A stretch of DNA of 64,000 nt from SG8-4 sp964598225 (GCA_964598225.1 CAZRBG010000017.1:1-64000); one strand, 5' to 3'; positions 8,600 through 18,800 are shown, counted from the stretch's first letter. A program made the numbers and translations. The notes: generated from the letters alone by a model not told the origin.

Positions 8600-8646
8600 T
8601 ATCCCCGAGAGGATTCGAGCCTCTAACCTTTGGCTCAGGAGGCCTC
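8600..8646 (-). tRNA. 3' half of tRNA-Arg(CCU), truncated; likely attachment-site remnant
   Basis: On the minus strand the order is: anticodon loop CTCCTGA (U33, anticodon CCU, purine 37, A38), stem GCCAA, variable loop AGGTT, T-stem AGAGG, loop CTCGAAT, CCTCT, then acceptor strand CGGGGAT and discriminator A. This 3' half is tRNA-like at every position checked. The 5' part is absent: the bases before the loop pair with only three of five stem positions, and no TATCCCC acceptor strand is found upstream. Loss exactly at the anticodon loop is what tyrosine integrases leave at the far end of an element inserted in a tRNA gene. By that geometry the element would lie at higher coordinates, toward the metal efflux genes. 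Confidence 0.6.
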
Positions 8647-8678
8647 CTTCAAGCTGTAATATGCTGTGAAATAAGACT

Positions 8679-8996
8679 TTACAATGCATTTTTTGCACTA
8701 TAACAAGGGTTACAAGTCAAAAACCAGTCACGAATACCGCTGGTTTCCTTTAGTAATCCATGGGCCCATTTGGTGATGACTGCCGCTCCAACAATCCCCA
8801 TCACCGAATCGAGCCAGAGCCAGCCAAAGTACTTGCCTGCAACGAGTGCTCCGATCGCCAACATAGAGGTGAAGGCATCGGCCAGCACATGGAGGTAGGC
8901 GGCACGCAAGTTGTGGTCGTGGTGACCGTGTCCATGCTCCCGGATGACAGAAAAATCATGCTTATGCTGCCACTTTTGCAAATGTTGAGTATGCAT
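8679..8996 (-). pseudogene. dmeF: truncated cation diffusion facilitator (DmeF/CzcD-type) fragment
   Basis: A 105-aa open frame covering only the middle of a CDF metal transporter. It has a His-rich loop (REHGHGHHDHN) and then the transmembrane segment with the metal site HVLADAFTS (the HxxxD pair), GALVAGKYFGWLWLDSVMGIVGA (the next TM) and a short tail that loses similarity after TSGIRDW. Intact CDF proteins have six TM segments and about 300 residues, so both ends are missing. The 3' breakpoint lies about 30 bp from the truncated tRNA. It probably once exported Co, Ni, Zn or Cd. Confidence 0.75.
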
Positions 8997-9007
8997 TTGT
9001 CATTCAC

Positions 9008-9481
9008 TCATTCAAGTTGCGATGTTGACAGAATTTCAGAATATCCAAGTATCTCCTTGTCGGCATGGCATTTGGTATGACTGTGAACAGTCACCAATAT
9101 TTGTGAACCCGGCTCTGGAATATCTGTTGAACGAAGTTCAAATCGCTTCCAGTTAGTTCCATGTCCGACTCTGTTTCTTGCAACGTACAGTTCGGACATG
9201 TGCAGACTCTGGACTATGTGATTCTCACGGATCAGCACCAGAACATGAACATGCACCGGTATCGGAGCGCCTATACGCTCATATCTTTTCAATACGCCGC
9301 GGACTATGAAATTGCCGTCTTGTTCGTAGGCACTGCTCCAGAGTATCTTGACCTTGCCGGGGTGACGATTTTCAATGGTTACCTGACCGGTATCCGTCAG
9401 ACTGGTTCGGTTGGCAGCGCACCCTCGGCCAACGACCAGAAGACTGAACAGGAGAATCAATCGTATGTATATCGGTCTCAT
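9008..9481 (-). CDS. small lipoprotein coupled to the RND pump gene
   Basis: A 157-aa protein with a lipoprotein-type leader (RPIYIRLILLFSLLVVGRGC, lipobox Cys at about residue 21). I choose the ATG at 9481, which overlaps the TGA stop of the RND pump gene (ATGA), a translational-coupling arrangement; the longer open frame would overlap the pump gene by 220 nt. The mature part is beta-rich (VTIENRHPGKVKILWS, VRGVLKRYERIGAPIPVHVHVLV) and reads like a small immunoglobulin-like or transthyretin-like exported domain. I do not recognise a named family. Context suggests a periplasmic or outer-membrane accessory to metal efflux. Confidence 0.6.
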   Translation of the reverse strand: MRPIYIRLILLFSLLVVGRGCAANRTSLTDTGQVTIENRHPGKVKILWSSAYEQDGNFIVRGVLKRYERIGAPIPVHVHVLVLIRENHIVQSLHMSELYVARNRVGHGTNWKRFELRSTDIPEPGSQILVTVHSHTKCHADKEILGYSEILSTSQLE

Positions 9482-12400
9482 TTTGGATTCTCCCGCGCCG
9501 ACTCTTTCTTGCTGATCCAAAGATAGAGTGTTGGTATGACGACAAGGGTCAGAAGTGTCGACGAAGCCAGACCTCCTACGACAACGATAGCCAAGGGCCG
9601 TTGGACTTCCGATCCCGTGCCGGTTGCGATGATCAGGGGAAACAATCCCAACGCAGTGGTCAAAGTTGTCATCAGCACAGGCCGAAATTTCGACCGACAC
9701 CCGGCGATGACTGCCGCGTAGAGCGACTTTCCTTTCTTTCGCAGCACCTCAAAACGAGAAATCAGCACCAGGCCATCGGTCAAGGCAATGCCGAACAGGG
9801 CAATGAACCCGATGGACGACGGGATACTGACATTCTCACCAAATGCCGACAATGCAAAAACGCCGCCGACCAAGGCCAGAGGAACGTTGAGCATAATGAG
9901 CAGAACGTCTTTCAAAGAGCCAAAGAGACCGTACAGCATCGCCAGCACCAACAGCAATGTGATCGGCACGACAATAGCGAGGCGTTTGTTTGCGGCCTGC
10001 TGGAGTTCGAATTGCCCTCCCCAGGCTACGCGGTATCCCGCTGGAAGGCTGACCTCTTTCCGCACTCTCTTCTGGGCCTCGGCCACAAAACCACCTTCAT
10101 CACGCCCGGTTACGTTACATTGCACGGATACATACCGCCGGGTATCTTCACGGCTAATTTGACGCAGGCCGGTGGTCGTACGAATATCGGCCAGTTGGCG
10201 CAAAGGTACCTGAGACCCGTCCGGGGTCGGAATAAGCATAGCGCTTATCGCGTCTATGTTCTGGCGATAAGGTTCATCGAAGCGCGTTAGTATACGAAAA
10301 GATTTTTCTCCCTGGAAGACATGGCCGACTTCTCGGCCGGTAATGGCATTGTGGATAAGTCGCTGAACATCCTGTTTCTTCAGGCCGTAACGCGCCAGGC
10401 GGGCACTGTTCAAATCGATCTGCAGTTGGGTCTGGCCGGATGTTTGTTCAACACGAAGATCGGTGACTCCGGGGATCTGAGCGAGGACTTGTTCGATGTC
10501 GGTGGCTATGGTCTGCAAGACGCCCATGTCATGGCCGAAGACCTTTGCCGCTACAGTGGCACCGACTCCCGAAACCAGGCCGTCCAATTCATGGTCAATG
10601 GGTTGTGAGAATCCCGCCGTTGTGCCCAGGAAGCCTGCGATCCTCTCATGAAGCCGGTTGGCCAGTCCGGCTTGTGTCTTGGCCAGCTTCCACTGCCCGT
10701 GGGGCTTGAGTGTGATGGTCATGCAGGCGTAGTTGGTGTGGTGCACATGCGGTCCAACTTCGCCGTAGCCAATGTCGGCCACAACATGCTCCACCTCCGG
10801 CACCAGCTTTAGACTTTCCGAAATCTGTGCAGAAGTCTCCTTAATCTGGTCCAGAGATATGTTGGGATTCATGTATGCATAACACTGCAGCACCCCTTCA
10901 TGCAAAGTGGGCAGGAACTCCCGTCCCAGACCCAGGAAGACCATTATGCCGCTGATGAATATGGCCGCGACAGCCACAGCGACCAGAAGAGGATGGATCA
11001 GAACACGTTTTAGTCCCGCTTCATACACATCAAGAACTTTGACAAGAACCGGGCTATGTCCGCTTTTCGACTTTTGCTTACTCGCGTCGGAGCGATGGAG
11101 GATGCGGTAAAACACCGGCGCTATAATTAAAGCATAGAACAACGATCCCGCCATGGTTGTCACCACGGCAAAGGCGAGAGGACGGAACATCTTGCCTTCC
11201 ACTTCGCCAAGGGTGAAGATAGGCAGAAAGACGATCACGATGATTGAAACGGCGAACACGATAGGTCGGCCAACTTCCTGGGCCGAGGAGGTGATGATTT
11301 CCGTGACTGAGAGCCGGCCGGATTTCTCGGCCAGAGCCGTCTGTATCTTCTCGACCATAATAATAGTCGCGTCAATAATCATTCCCAAAGCGATGGCCAC
11401 ACCGCCGAACGAGATGAGGTCCCCGGGGATGCCGCTTCGTTCCATCAGAATAAAGGCCGTCAGGATTGAAAAGGGAAGCGAGCACACCATGATCAAGGCA
11501 TTGCGGAGGTCTCCGAGGAACAGAAAAGCAACCAGGCACACCAGGACCAGGCCCAGCAGTAAGGCCCCGCGCACCGTGCGGATGCTGTTTCGCACCAATT
11601 CGGACTGATCGTAGAAAGGTACAATCCGAACGCCTTCTGGGAGGGTCTCGTTGATTTGCTCGATCCGCTGATTGAGCCGTCGGATGACCTCAAACGAATT
11701 GGCCCGATGCAGCTTGTATATCCCCCCCAAAACTACTTCCTTGTTTCCATCCATTATGGCCACTCCCCGGCGCAACGCCTTGCCGAAGGTTACCGTGGCA
11801 ACATCTTTGACCACTATTGGCTGGCCGTCATGGGTCTTGATGCACACCTGCTCGATGTCGGAGATATCCCTGACACGCCCCAGGCTCCTGACAATCCACT
11901 CTTCGCTGCCGCGTTTGACCAAACCGGCTCCCACGTTCGCGTTGCTGACCTCGAGAGCCTCAATAACATTCTGGAGCGTTAAATCCAGGGCCAGGAGCCG
12001 GTCCGGATGAACGTTGACCTGATATTCCTGTACATGCCCGCCCTGACTTACAACCTTGGCGACGCCCGGAATAGTTTCAAGGTCTCGCTTGATAATCCAT
12101 TCCTGGATTGTCCGCAGGTCTGCTATATCGTGTCCTTCAGCCTCCAGATAGTATGAAAGGATCTTGCCCATGCCGCTGGCCACCGGCCCCATCTCAAGGC
12201 CGTGCGGCATATCCACGCTCGGAGGTATACCTTCTTCGGCCAGCTTGAGACGTTCTGTGACAAGCTGACGGGCAAAGTAAATGTCCAGATCATCCTCGAA
12301 ATAAATATTCACGGTGGACAATCCCAAAGAAGACAGCGATCTGATCTTCTTTACGCCCGGGATGCCTCGCATGGCAATCTCGACCGGTCGCGTAACCAGT

Positions 12401-12588
12401 TGTTCCACCTCTTCAGCGGCCATGCCTTCGATCTCGGCAAAGACCTGAACCAGATTGGGACTGATATCCGGAAAGGCATCGACCGGCAAACGTCTCAGAC
12501 ACAAAACGCCGAAAACGCAAACCGCAACGGTTACCAGAAAGACCAGCAACTTATGTCTTAATCCTATACGTATGATTTGTGCAATCAT
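9478..12588 (-). CDS. heavy-metal RND efflux pump (CusA/CzcA family)
   Basis: A 1036-aa inner-membrane proton antiporter of the HME-RND family, which pumps metal ions from periplasm or cytoplasm through a tripartite complex. Length and sequence are typical (RLPVDAFPDISPNLVQV near residue 35; MYGLFGSLKDVLLIMLNVPLALVGG in the C-terminal TM block). The TM4 proton-relay motif reads GVAIALGMIIDATIIMVE, with D406 and E413 present and Ala at 398. This matches the CusA arrangement (one Asp, one Glu) rather than CzcA, which has a second Asp at the first position. A SD-like GGAGGGAG precedes the ATG. It is preceded by the fusion-protein gene (21-nt gap) and overlaps the lipoprotein gene by 4 nt. The metal specificity is not certain. 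Confidence 0.9.
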   Translation of the reverse strand: MIAQIIRIGLRHKLLVFLVTVAVCVFGVLCLRRLPVDAFPDISPNLVQVFAEIEGMAAEEVEQLVTRPVEIAMRGIPGVKKIRSLSSLGLSTVNIYFEDDLDIYFARQLVTERLKLAEEGIPPSVDMPHGLEMGPVASGMGKILSYYLEAEGHDIADLRTIQEWIIKRDLETIPGVAKVVSQGGHVQEYQVNVHPDRLLALDLTLQNVIEALEVSNANVGAGLVKRGSEEWIVRSLGRVRDISDIEQVCIKTHDGQPIVVKDVATVTFGKALRRGVAIMDGNKEVVLGGIYKLHRANSFEVIRRLNQRIEQINETLPEGVRIVPFYDQSELVRNSIRTVRGALLLGLVLVCLVAFLFLGDLRNALIMVCSLPFSILTAFILMERSGIPGDLISFGGVAIALGMIIDATIIMVEKIQTALAEKSGRLSVTEIITSSAQEVGRPIVFAVSIIVIVFLPIFTLGEVEGKMFRPLAFAVVTTMAGSLFYALIIAPVFYRILHRSDASKQKSKSGHSPVLVKVLDVYEAGLKRVLIHPLLVAVAVAAIFISGIMVFLGLGREFLPTLHEGVLQCYAYMNPNISLDQIKETSAQISESLKLVPEVEHVVADIGYGEVGPHVHHTNYACMTITLKPHGQWKLAKTQAGLANRLHERIAGFLGTTAGFSQPIDHELDGLVSGVGATVAAKVFGHDMGVLQTIATDIEQVLAQIPGVTDLRVEQTSGQTQLQIDLNSARLARYGLKKQDVQRLIHNAITGREVGHVFQGEKSFRILTRFDEPYRQNIDAISAMLIPTPDGSQVPLRQLADIRTTTGLRQISREDTRRYVSVQCNVTGRDEGGFVAEAQKRVRKEVSLPAGYRVAWGGQFELQQAANKRLAIVVPITLLLVLAMLYGLFGSLKDVLLIMLNVPLALVGGVFALSAFGENVSIPSSIGFIALFGIALTDGLVLISRFEVLRKKGKSLYAAVIAGCRSKFRPVLMTTLTTALGLFPLIIATGTGSEVQRPLAIVVVGGLASSTLLTLVVIPTLYLWISKKESARENPK

Positions 12589-12609
12589 ATAATTACTCCC
12601 TCCCCATTC

Positions 12610-14466
12610 CTAATGGACGTGCCCATGTCCGGACACGGCTTGCTTGGTTAACTCGGCTTTCAGGTGAAAAGCATTGCGCACAACGAGCTGTTCGCCATTG
12701 TCAACGCCGCTGAGAATTTCTACACGATCGGCCTCTTTCCGGCCCAGGACAACGTAGCGTAATGCAAAGCCTTCATCGGTCCTCACGAAGACGCAAGGCT
12801 TATCGTTCACGTTCTGAATGGCATCTTCAGGTACGACGATCTCCCGGCCGCGAGACTGAATGCCGATCCTTCCCGTCACGAACGTGCCCGGACGGTACCG
12901 GCCTTCTGCATTGTCCAGTTCCATACGCACAACTGCTGTACGGGTGGTCGGATCGAGAACCTGCTCAACATAACTGACCCTGGAGCGTACGCCGGACATG
13001 TTGTGATCTCGGAAAATTTCAGCCCGCTGGCCGGTCTCTATTGACTCAATGTCCGTTTGATTGACTTTCAAATCCACCCAGACCGTGCTGAGATCGGCAA
13101 TAACGAAGGTCTCTGAGGTACCATCCACGATTTCGCCGAGAACAATCTGTTTGCGAATGATGGTTCCATCAAAGGGAGCAGTCATGGCGTATGATGTAAA
13201 GGCCTCTTCTGACTCAGCGGGCAGATCGTCCACTTCTTGCTTTGTCAAACCCAGCGCAAGCAGTTTCTGACGCGCGGCACGGTGTTCAATACGGGCCCCG
13301 GCAAAAGCCTGCTTACTGCTGAGATAATCCTGTTCGGATGTTATCTTCTGCTGAAAAAGACGTTCTTCCCGCTCGAAATGAGTCCGAGCCAATTCCTGTC
13401 GCTCCAAGGCGCTTAGAAACTCCGCCTTGGCGTCGGCCAGATCGCGGCTTTCGATGACCGCAAGAACCTGGCCACTTTTGATATCCTGTCCGAGATCCGC
13501 TCGGACTTGACTCACCACACCCTTTACGCGAGGAACAATGTGTGCCATACGTTCGTGATTGATCCGGATCTGCCCCGGGGCTCGAATCCAGGCGTCCACC
13601 CCGCCTGTTACCGCCTCTTGACAGACAATCTGGAAACGCTGGACCTGTTCGTCGGTAACATGGACGACATCGCCCGTACTCTGGTCCGCCGGCTCGTGAT
13701 GGGCTAACGCTACAGAGCCAACGCCTAAAGTCACGACATGTTCCTGCTCGCTGAGTCCCAGGCTCACTAATGCCGTGCCTTGTTCACGGCCGTCCACCTG
13801 GACTCGCCGTCTTTCAAAGGTCTCGCCACCCAACTGCACGTATACGTACGCTCTATCGCCGCTGTAGGCCAGGGCCCTCTCGGGGACGGCTCGATACGTG
13901 ATGCCGTCTTGGGTACGTGAAGTGACTTGCTCGACCTGGAAGGGGATGATCCACTGCTGCTCCTTGAGGAAACTGAACCCTTCGGGTTCGACAGGGTCCG
14001 GAGCGTGATCCGCCTCGGCCTGGGTCTTGTAGACCCGGACCGGAGGAAAGCGAATATCGTATGTTTCGCCGTCCATGGGGATTTGCAGGGTTACAGCCCA
14101 TGTCCCGGATCGAGGAAAGACCATTTCCGGGATATAAATGCCGTTGCGTCGTGGCGCCGAATCCCGGTGTTCCATACGTTGTGATCCCAGAGTCATGACA
14201 AAAGTCACGGCGCCTCGAGTTCTCGGCAAAAAAGTCTTCAACTCTGTGACGTGGGTTACAAATGGAGCCGACTGTCCGACCACCACGAACGGATGTTCGG
14301 CAAATATTTCAAACGTATCGGTCCAAACTGTAAAGGCTATCGACCGCTCATCCCCGTGAGCGTGTCCGTGGGATCCATGATCGTGAGCGTCACCCTGCGC
14401 TCTGCAAAAAGTGCCAAAGAACAGAAGGACCAAACAGACCGGCATAGTTGTACTTTTGAGGTTCAT
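12610..14466 (-). CDS. RND efflux membrane-fusion (periplasmic adaptor) protein, CzcB/CusB-like
   Basis: A 618-aa exported adaptor that links the inner-membrane pump to an outer-membrane factor. It has a signal peptide (about 1-23), then a His-rich patch HDHGSHGHAHGD (metal binding) and an extra ~230-residue N-terminal region not found in the shortest adaptors. The adaptor core follows: AHIVPRVKGVVSQVRADLGQDIKSGQVLAVIES (barrel-sandwich half), an alpha-hairpin (about 360-420), TAPFDGTIIRKQIVLGEIVDG (second half), and beta-barrel and membrane-proximal domains. The C-terminus ends HGHVH. A SD AGGA lies 9 nt upstream of the ATG. It lies between the broken outer-membrane factor and the pump in one operon. 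Confidence 0.88.
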   Translation of the reverse strand: MNLKSTTMPVCLVLLFFGTFCRAQGDAHDHGSHGHAHGDERSIAFTVWTDTFEIFAEHPFVVVGQSAPFVTHVTELKTFLPRTRGAVTFVMTLGSQRMEHRDSAPRRNGIYIPEMVFPRSGTWAVTLQIPMDGETYDIRFPPVRVYKTQAEADHAPDPVEPEGFSFLKEQQWIIPFQVEQVTSRTQDGITYRAVPERALAYSGDRAYVYVQLGGETFERRRVQVDGREQGTALVSLGLSEQEHVVTLGVGSVALAHHEPADQSTGDVVHVTDEQVQRFQIVCQEAVTGGVDAWIRAPGQIRINHERMAHIVPRVKGVVSQVRADLGQDIKSGQVLAVIESRDLADAKAEFLSALERQELARTHFEREERLFQQKITSEQDYLSSKQAFAGARIEHRAARQKLLALGLTKQEVDDLPAESEEAFTSYAMTAPFDGTIIRKQIVLGEIVDGTSETFVIADLSTVWVDLKVNQTDIESIETGQRAEIFRDHNMSGVRSRVSYVEQVLDPTTRTAVVRMELDNAEGRYRPGTFVTGRIGIQSRGREIVVPEDAIQNVNDKPCVFVRTDEGFALRYVVLGRKEADRVEILSGVDNGEQLVVRNAFHLKAELTKQAVSGHGHVH

Positions 14467-14478
14467 ACTTTGATTCCT

Positions 14479-14753
14479 TTATTTTGAAGATGTAGTTGAT
14501 ATTTCTTTTACGGATTGACCGATGGCGTACTCGAGATCCGCCAAGGCCAAACGGACTGATACCTGAGCATCCAGGAGCTGGATCTCAGTGTCGAACAGTG
14601 TACGCTGTGCATCTAATAAGGTGCAGATAGTCAAATCTGCCCCCTTCGTATCCGGTTCTCGCAACCTCAATAACGGTGCTGTGAGATCGGGGCACAGGAC
14701 GTTATACCGGAAAGCCCCGCGATAAAAGTAACTATGGTTAATAGTCGGTTCAT
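14479..14753 (-). pseudogene. decayed outer-membrane factor (CzcC/CusC-like, TolC family)
   Basis: The minus strand starts at an ATG (14753) encoding a lipoprotein leader MNRLLTIVTFIAGL ending GITSCAPI, and then stops. The C-terminal ~60 residues follow after a large internal deletion: the reading EVARTGYEGGRFDYLHL in one frame, then LDAQRTLFDTEIQLLDAQ in the next frame after a one-base insertion. GRFDYL-LDAQR is the characteristic second-repeat signature of CzcC-type outer-membrane factors, normally about 400 residues or more. Both the deletion and the frameshift mark it as dead. The pump must use another outer-membrane channel, or the system is failing. Confidence 0.8.
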
Positions 14754-14894
14754 TTGTGCTGTTTTCCTAATAATTTGTCAAAGGCTGTTCGGACAGAGCC
14801 CTACAGGCCCGTGTTACTTTGGGAACAGACGGATACTTGCATCGAGCCGGGACTTACAGATGAAATAAGCCGCTCGCTGCAAAGGGAGAAGGAA

Positions 14895-15278
14895 TCACAG
14901 CAAGAGAATGTGGGCGCGCACGTAGGCCTGTAAAGACGATTCAATACGGTATATGACAGGGGCAAGAGCAGAGGGTGCAAAAACCAGGCTGCTGCTGTCA
15001 GGAATTGAATCGACCACCATTACCGGTTGGTCTGGCGTGATTTGCTGCTGTATCGACGAGTTCTTCTTTACCGGAAGGGGTCTGAATTGGTGATCATGTG
15101 TATCGTCGTCGTGATGGTCGCTGTCATGGCCGGTCTCGCAATCCGTATCATGACCATGCTCTTCTCCGGGATGGGAGAACAACTCGGGTGAAGCCTCATC
15201 GCCACCCCCATGGCACAAAGCCTCGTGGGTAAACGTGTAGCTCACACATAAGACCAAAATGGCAGATATCCATCGCAT
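14895..15278 (-). CDS. His-rich exported metal-binding protein
   Basis: A 127-aa protein with a signal peptide (about 1-22) and a histidine/aspartate-rich middle (GEEHGHDTDCETGHD, DHHDDDTHDHQF), followed by a hydrophobic C-terminal segment (SSLVFAPSALAPVIYRI). Small His-rich exported proteins of this shape often precede czc/cus operons and are thought to bind metal in the periplasm. It is the first gene of the island operon. The family is otherwise unassigned. Confidence 0.65.
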   Translation of the reverse strand: MRWISAILVLCVSYTFTHEALCHGGGDEASPELFSHPGEEHGHDTDCETGHDSDHHDDDTHDHQFRPLPVKKNSSIQQQITPDQPVMVVDSIPDSSSLVFAPSALAPVIYRIESSLQAYVRAHILLL

Positions 15279-15506
15279 AACTCAATGATATTACCACAAT
15301 TTCACAAATCAGTCAATACGTGGAGTTTATTCCGTCGCCGGAACGGAGCGTGCCAACTCGGCTTTCGCTGAAATTTCCAGCGGCGGTGGGCCTGATATAG
15401 TTTCTTACGCCCGTTGCCGCCCGGGCTGCGAACATCCGGCGGCACATGATATAACTAACTCAGGTTGCCGGGGTACAAAATTAAGGGCGTTTTTGCCGTT
15501 TTTTCC
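15279..15506. other. intergenic region between metal island and LamG gene
   Basis: There is no gene I can support here. It lies between divergent transcription units and is the likely site of the promoter for the minus-strand metal operon. No tRNA is visible, so an intact partner for the tRNA-Arg fragment is not found here. Confidence 0.5.
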
Positions 15507-15536
15507 TTGACGCCATCCAAGTCGATCGGGTATTAT
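15507..15536 (+). promoter_or_regulatory. sigma-70-like promoter of the LamG gene
   Basis: TTGACG at 15507-15512 and TATTAT at 15531-15536 are separated by 18 bp. Initiation near 15543 would leave a leader of about 285 nt before the ATG at 15828. A short open frame at 15545-15805 in this leader has no good ribosome site, and I do not call it a gene. Confidence 0.6.
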
Positions 15537-15827
15537 AAATTGAGATGAAGCTTGTGATTTATCCGGTTTCACAATTTCTGGCTTCTTCCGGTATTTTTAG
15601 AAGAGGAGCGGCAAAAATGCCTCAGAGGCAGATGGAAGCAAGCATTTCACCATGGTTCGTTGGCCGCTTCGAGGGCTCGATGGAGAAGTATGTCATGCAA
15701 AGCAGTGGGGGACTTTTCAGATTGCAGGATGAGTATGTCAGCACGTGGACCAGTTACCGATCTCCGAGACGTAAAATGCTCGGCGACGGAGTTATAAAAT
15801 TTTAACTTTTATGAAGGAGGACAGATT

Positions 15828-18800
15828 ATGTCCAGAAAATTGTTGTGTTTGATGTCTTTAGTTTTGGTGCTGGGTATGGCTTCGACTTCCCTGGCACGGC
15901 TCGAGGGCTATTGGCCGCTGGACGGCAATACTCTCGATGCCTCCGGTAACGGCCGCGACGGCACGCTGGTGGGCGACGCCGATTGGGCGGCGGATCCCTA
16001 TGTAGAAGGAGCTGTCGGCCAAGCTATATTCTTCGACGGCATGGGCTACGTCAACATCGACGACTACAAGGGCATCAGTTCAATCGACGGCGTCCAGCAG
16101 GAATTCTCCATTTCGAACTGGTTCCGGACAACCGGCGACGGCGAAATGGTGACCTGGGGCACAAGTGCCGGTCGTACGCGACTGACTTGGAGAGTCAACG
16201 GGGGCAGATTGCGTACCGAGCACGGCGCGGGTAATCTGCGGGGAAACACCTACGTTGATGACGGCGAGTGGCACCATGGCGCCCTGGTCGTGACCGAGGG
16301 TGCTAATCTGCGGGTTCCAAACACGCTGCTTTACCTGGATGGTGCACCGGATTCGACTTTCTCCGGCTCAGACAATCCCTATGAACTGGGTGAAGGAGCC
16401 GATGTAAGCATCGGTCGTCGAGCCGACAACGACAGCAGGTACTTCCCCGGCTCGATCGACGAAGTCTACATCTTCAGCCGGACGATGTCGGACGAGCAGG
16501 TTGCAGGCGTGATGGACGGAGTTATTCCTGTATGGCCGAAGGCCGATAGACCGAGCCCGGAAGACGGCGCCATGCTCGAGGAAAACTCTGTATTCCTCAG
16601 TTGGCGACCGGGAACCAACGCAGTTTCGCACAACGTCTATTTCGGAACGACCGAGGATCTCGGGGATGACCAGTTGGTGAGCCAACAGGAAGCGTCCGAG
16701 TATCTGGCCACCGGTATAGAGCCGGACAACACGTACTATTGGCGAGTCGATGAAGTCGCCGAGGACGGTACCGTCACAATGGGCGACGTATATAGTTTCT
16801 GGACGCCGCCGAGAAGCGCATACGACCCGTCTCCGGCTAACGGCAATTCGGTCCTGGGCGACAGCGCTACTCTTACCTGGGAAGCCGGCTGGGGTCCGAT
16901 CATGCATCAGGTTTACTTCGGCACCGACCAGGAAGAGGTCGCAAATGCCGTGGGCGCTCCGCTCGTAATGGACATCGGTTATGACACCGGTGCGTTAGAG
17001 CCGGATACGACCTATTACTGGCGCGTAGATGAGTTCTACGGCACAGATACGGTCAAAGGGCCTGTCTGGAGCTTCAGTACTGTTCCGGTTCTCCCGATGG
17101 CGGACGACCCGAATCTTGTCGTACAATATTCATTCGATCAGTCTTCTAATAACATCGTACTCGACGAATCCGGTAATGCCAATCACGGCGCGATGTTCGA
17201 CGGTGCAGAACTCATCACCGCAGGGTTAGTCGGCGACACCGCCCTGAACCTTCCGGGTGAGGATGAGTACGTAGCTATCGATGGCCTGAGCTACGAGACC
17301 ACCGACGCCGCTGAAGTAAGCGTCAGCGCGTGGATTCGCACGGACGACGGAAGCAACCAGATCATTGCATCTTATGACCGCAACGAATACTGGCGGCTTG
17401 AGATCAACGGCAACGGCGGCGGTTTCGGCCAGGTCGGCTGGGACGTCCTGACATCCGAGGGTCAATCTGATTATGGTAGCGAGAGACGCGTTGATGACGG
17501 CATCTGGCACCATGTCTGCGGTGTATACGATAATGGTCTGCATGTCATTTACGTCGACGGCGTTGCCGAGCCTTCGGTGACTATCGGAACGACCATGGGC
17601 ACCGGTACGGTACGGTACGGTTACGTCGGAGTCGGTTCGGAGTCTGAGGAATTCGACGCAAATAAAGGCCCCACTGACTACTTCAACGGCCTGATCGACG
17701 ACTTCCGGATTTACGACAGGGCTTTGAGCGCTGAAGAGATTCAAGAGCTCACTCGGGTCAATCCCGGTCAGGCCTGGAACCCGACACCGCTCAGCGGCGA
17801 TTCAGGGGATATCCTGGCTCTGGCATCGCTCTCCTGGAATCCGGGCGACGATGCGGTCGAGCATGATGTCTACCTCGGCGCCGACAGTGCCGCTGTGGAA
17901 GCCGCTGATGTGAACGATACAACAGGCATCTATCGCGGGCGTCTGACGGAAGCTTCTTACATAGCCGACGACCTTGATTTCAGCACGACATACTTCTGGC
18001 GTGTAGACGAAGTCGCAGCCGACGGAACCGTAACACCCGGCCTGCTCTGGAGTTTCACGACCGACGGCGACTTGGTCATCTTCGAGGAAGAGACTGTTAT
18101 ACCGTACGATAACACGGTCGATCCGTTTATCACGCCGGCCGATCTGGACTTCGATCCGGCGCTGGACTTGACCGACCCGATCGCCAGAATGGCTGTCAAT
18201 TACACCGGCCAGGCCGCTCCGGGCAGTTTGACCGTCGGTGACGTCAATACAACGGTGGTTGGCAGAGGCGACGACATCTGGAACGACGCTGATCAGTTCC
18301 AGTATGCCTACACAACCCTCACCGGCGACGGGACGATGACCGTCAAGGTCGAAAGTCTGGATTACACAAATCCGTGGACCAAAGCGGGCATCATGATCCG
18401 CGAGACACTGGATGCCGGTTCGACTTTCGCAGCCGTTTATGCTACAGGCGAGAACGGCGTAAGGTTCCAAGGCAGAAGCATGGCCAATCAGGACGCCGAG
18501 AGCGACAGCTCTGTGGCAACTGACGAGCAGAAGGCCCTGACCCCGCCGGTCTGGATCAGGATCGAGCGGGCCTTCCCGATGGTCAATGCCTACTACTCGA
18601 CTGACGGCGTTAACTTCACGCCTATGGCATGGAATCCGCAGGTCATCCCGATGAGCCCGGCGCCGATCTTCATCGGTCTGGCGGTAACTTCGCACTCCGG
18701 CGACGACACATACGCCGAGGCTGTGTTCTCGGAGATCACTTCCGAAGGCGGCGTAGCACCCGGACCGCTGACCTCCGTCGAGATCGGTCTCGAGTCCAAC

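Noticed and set aside
15545..15805. 86-codon frame in the leader of the LamG gene
   Set aside because: No ribosome site, no domain, and it starts only about 2 nt after the predicted transcript start; treated as untranslated leader.
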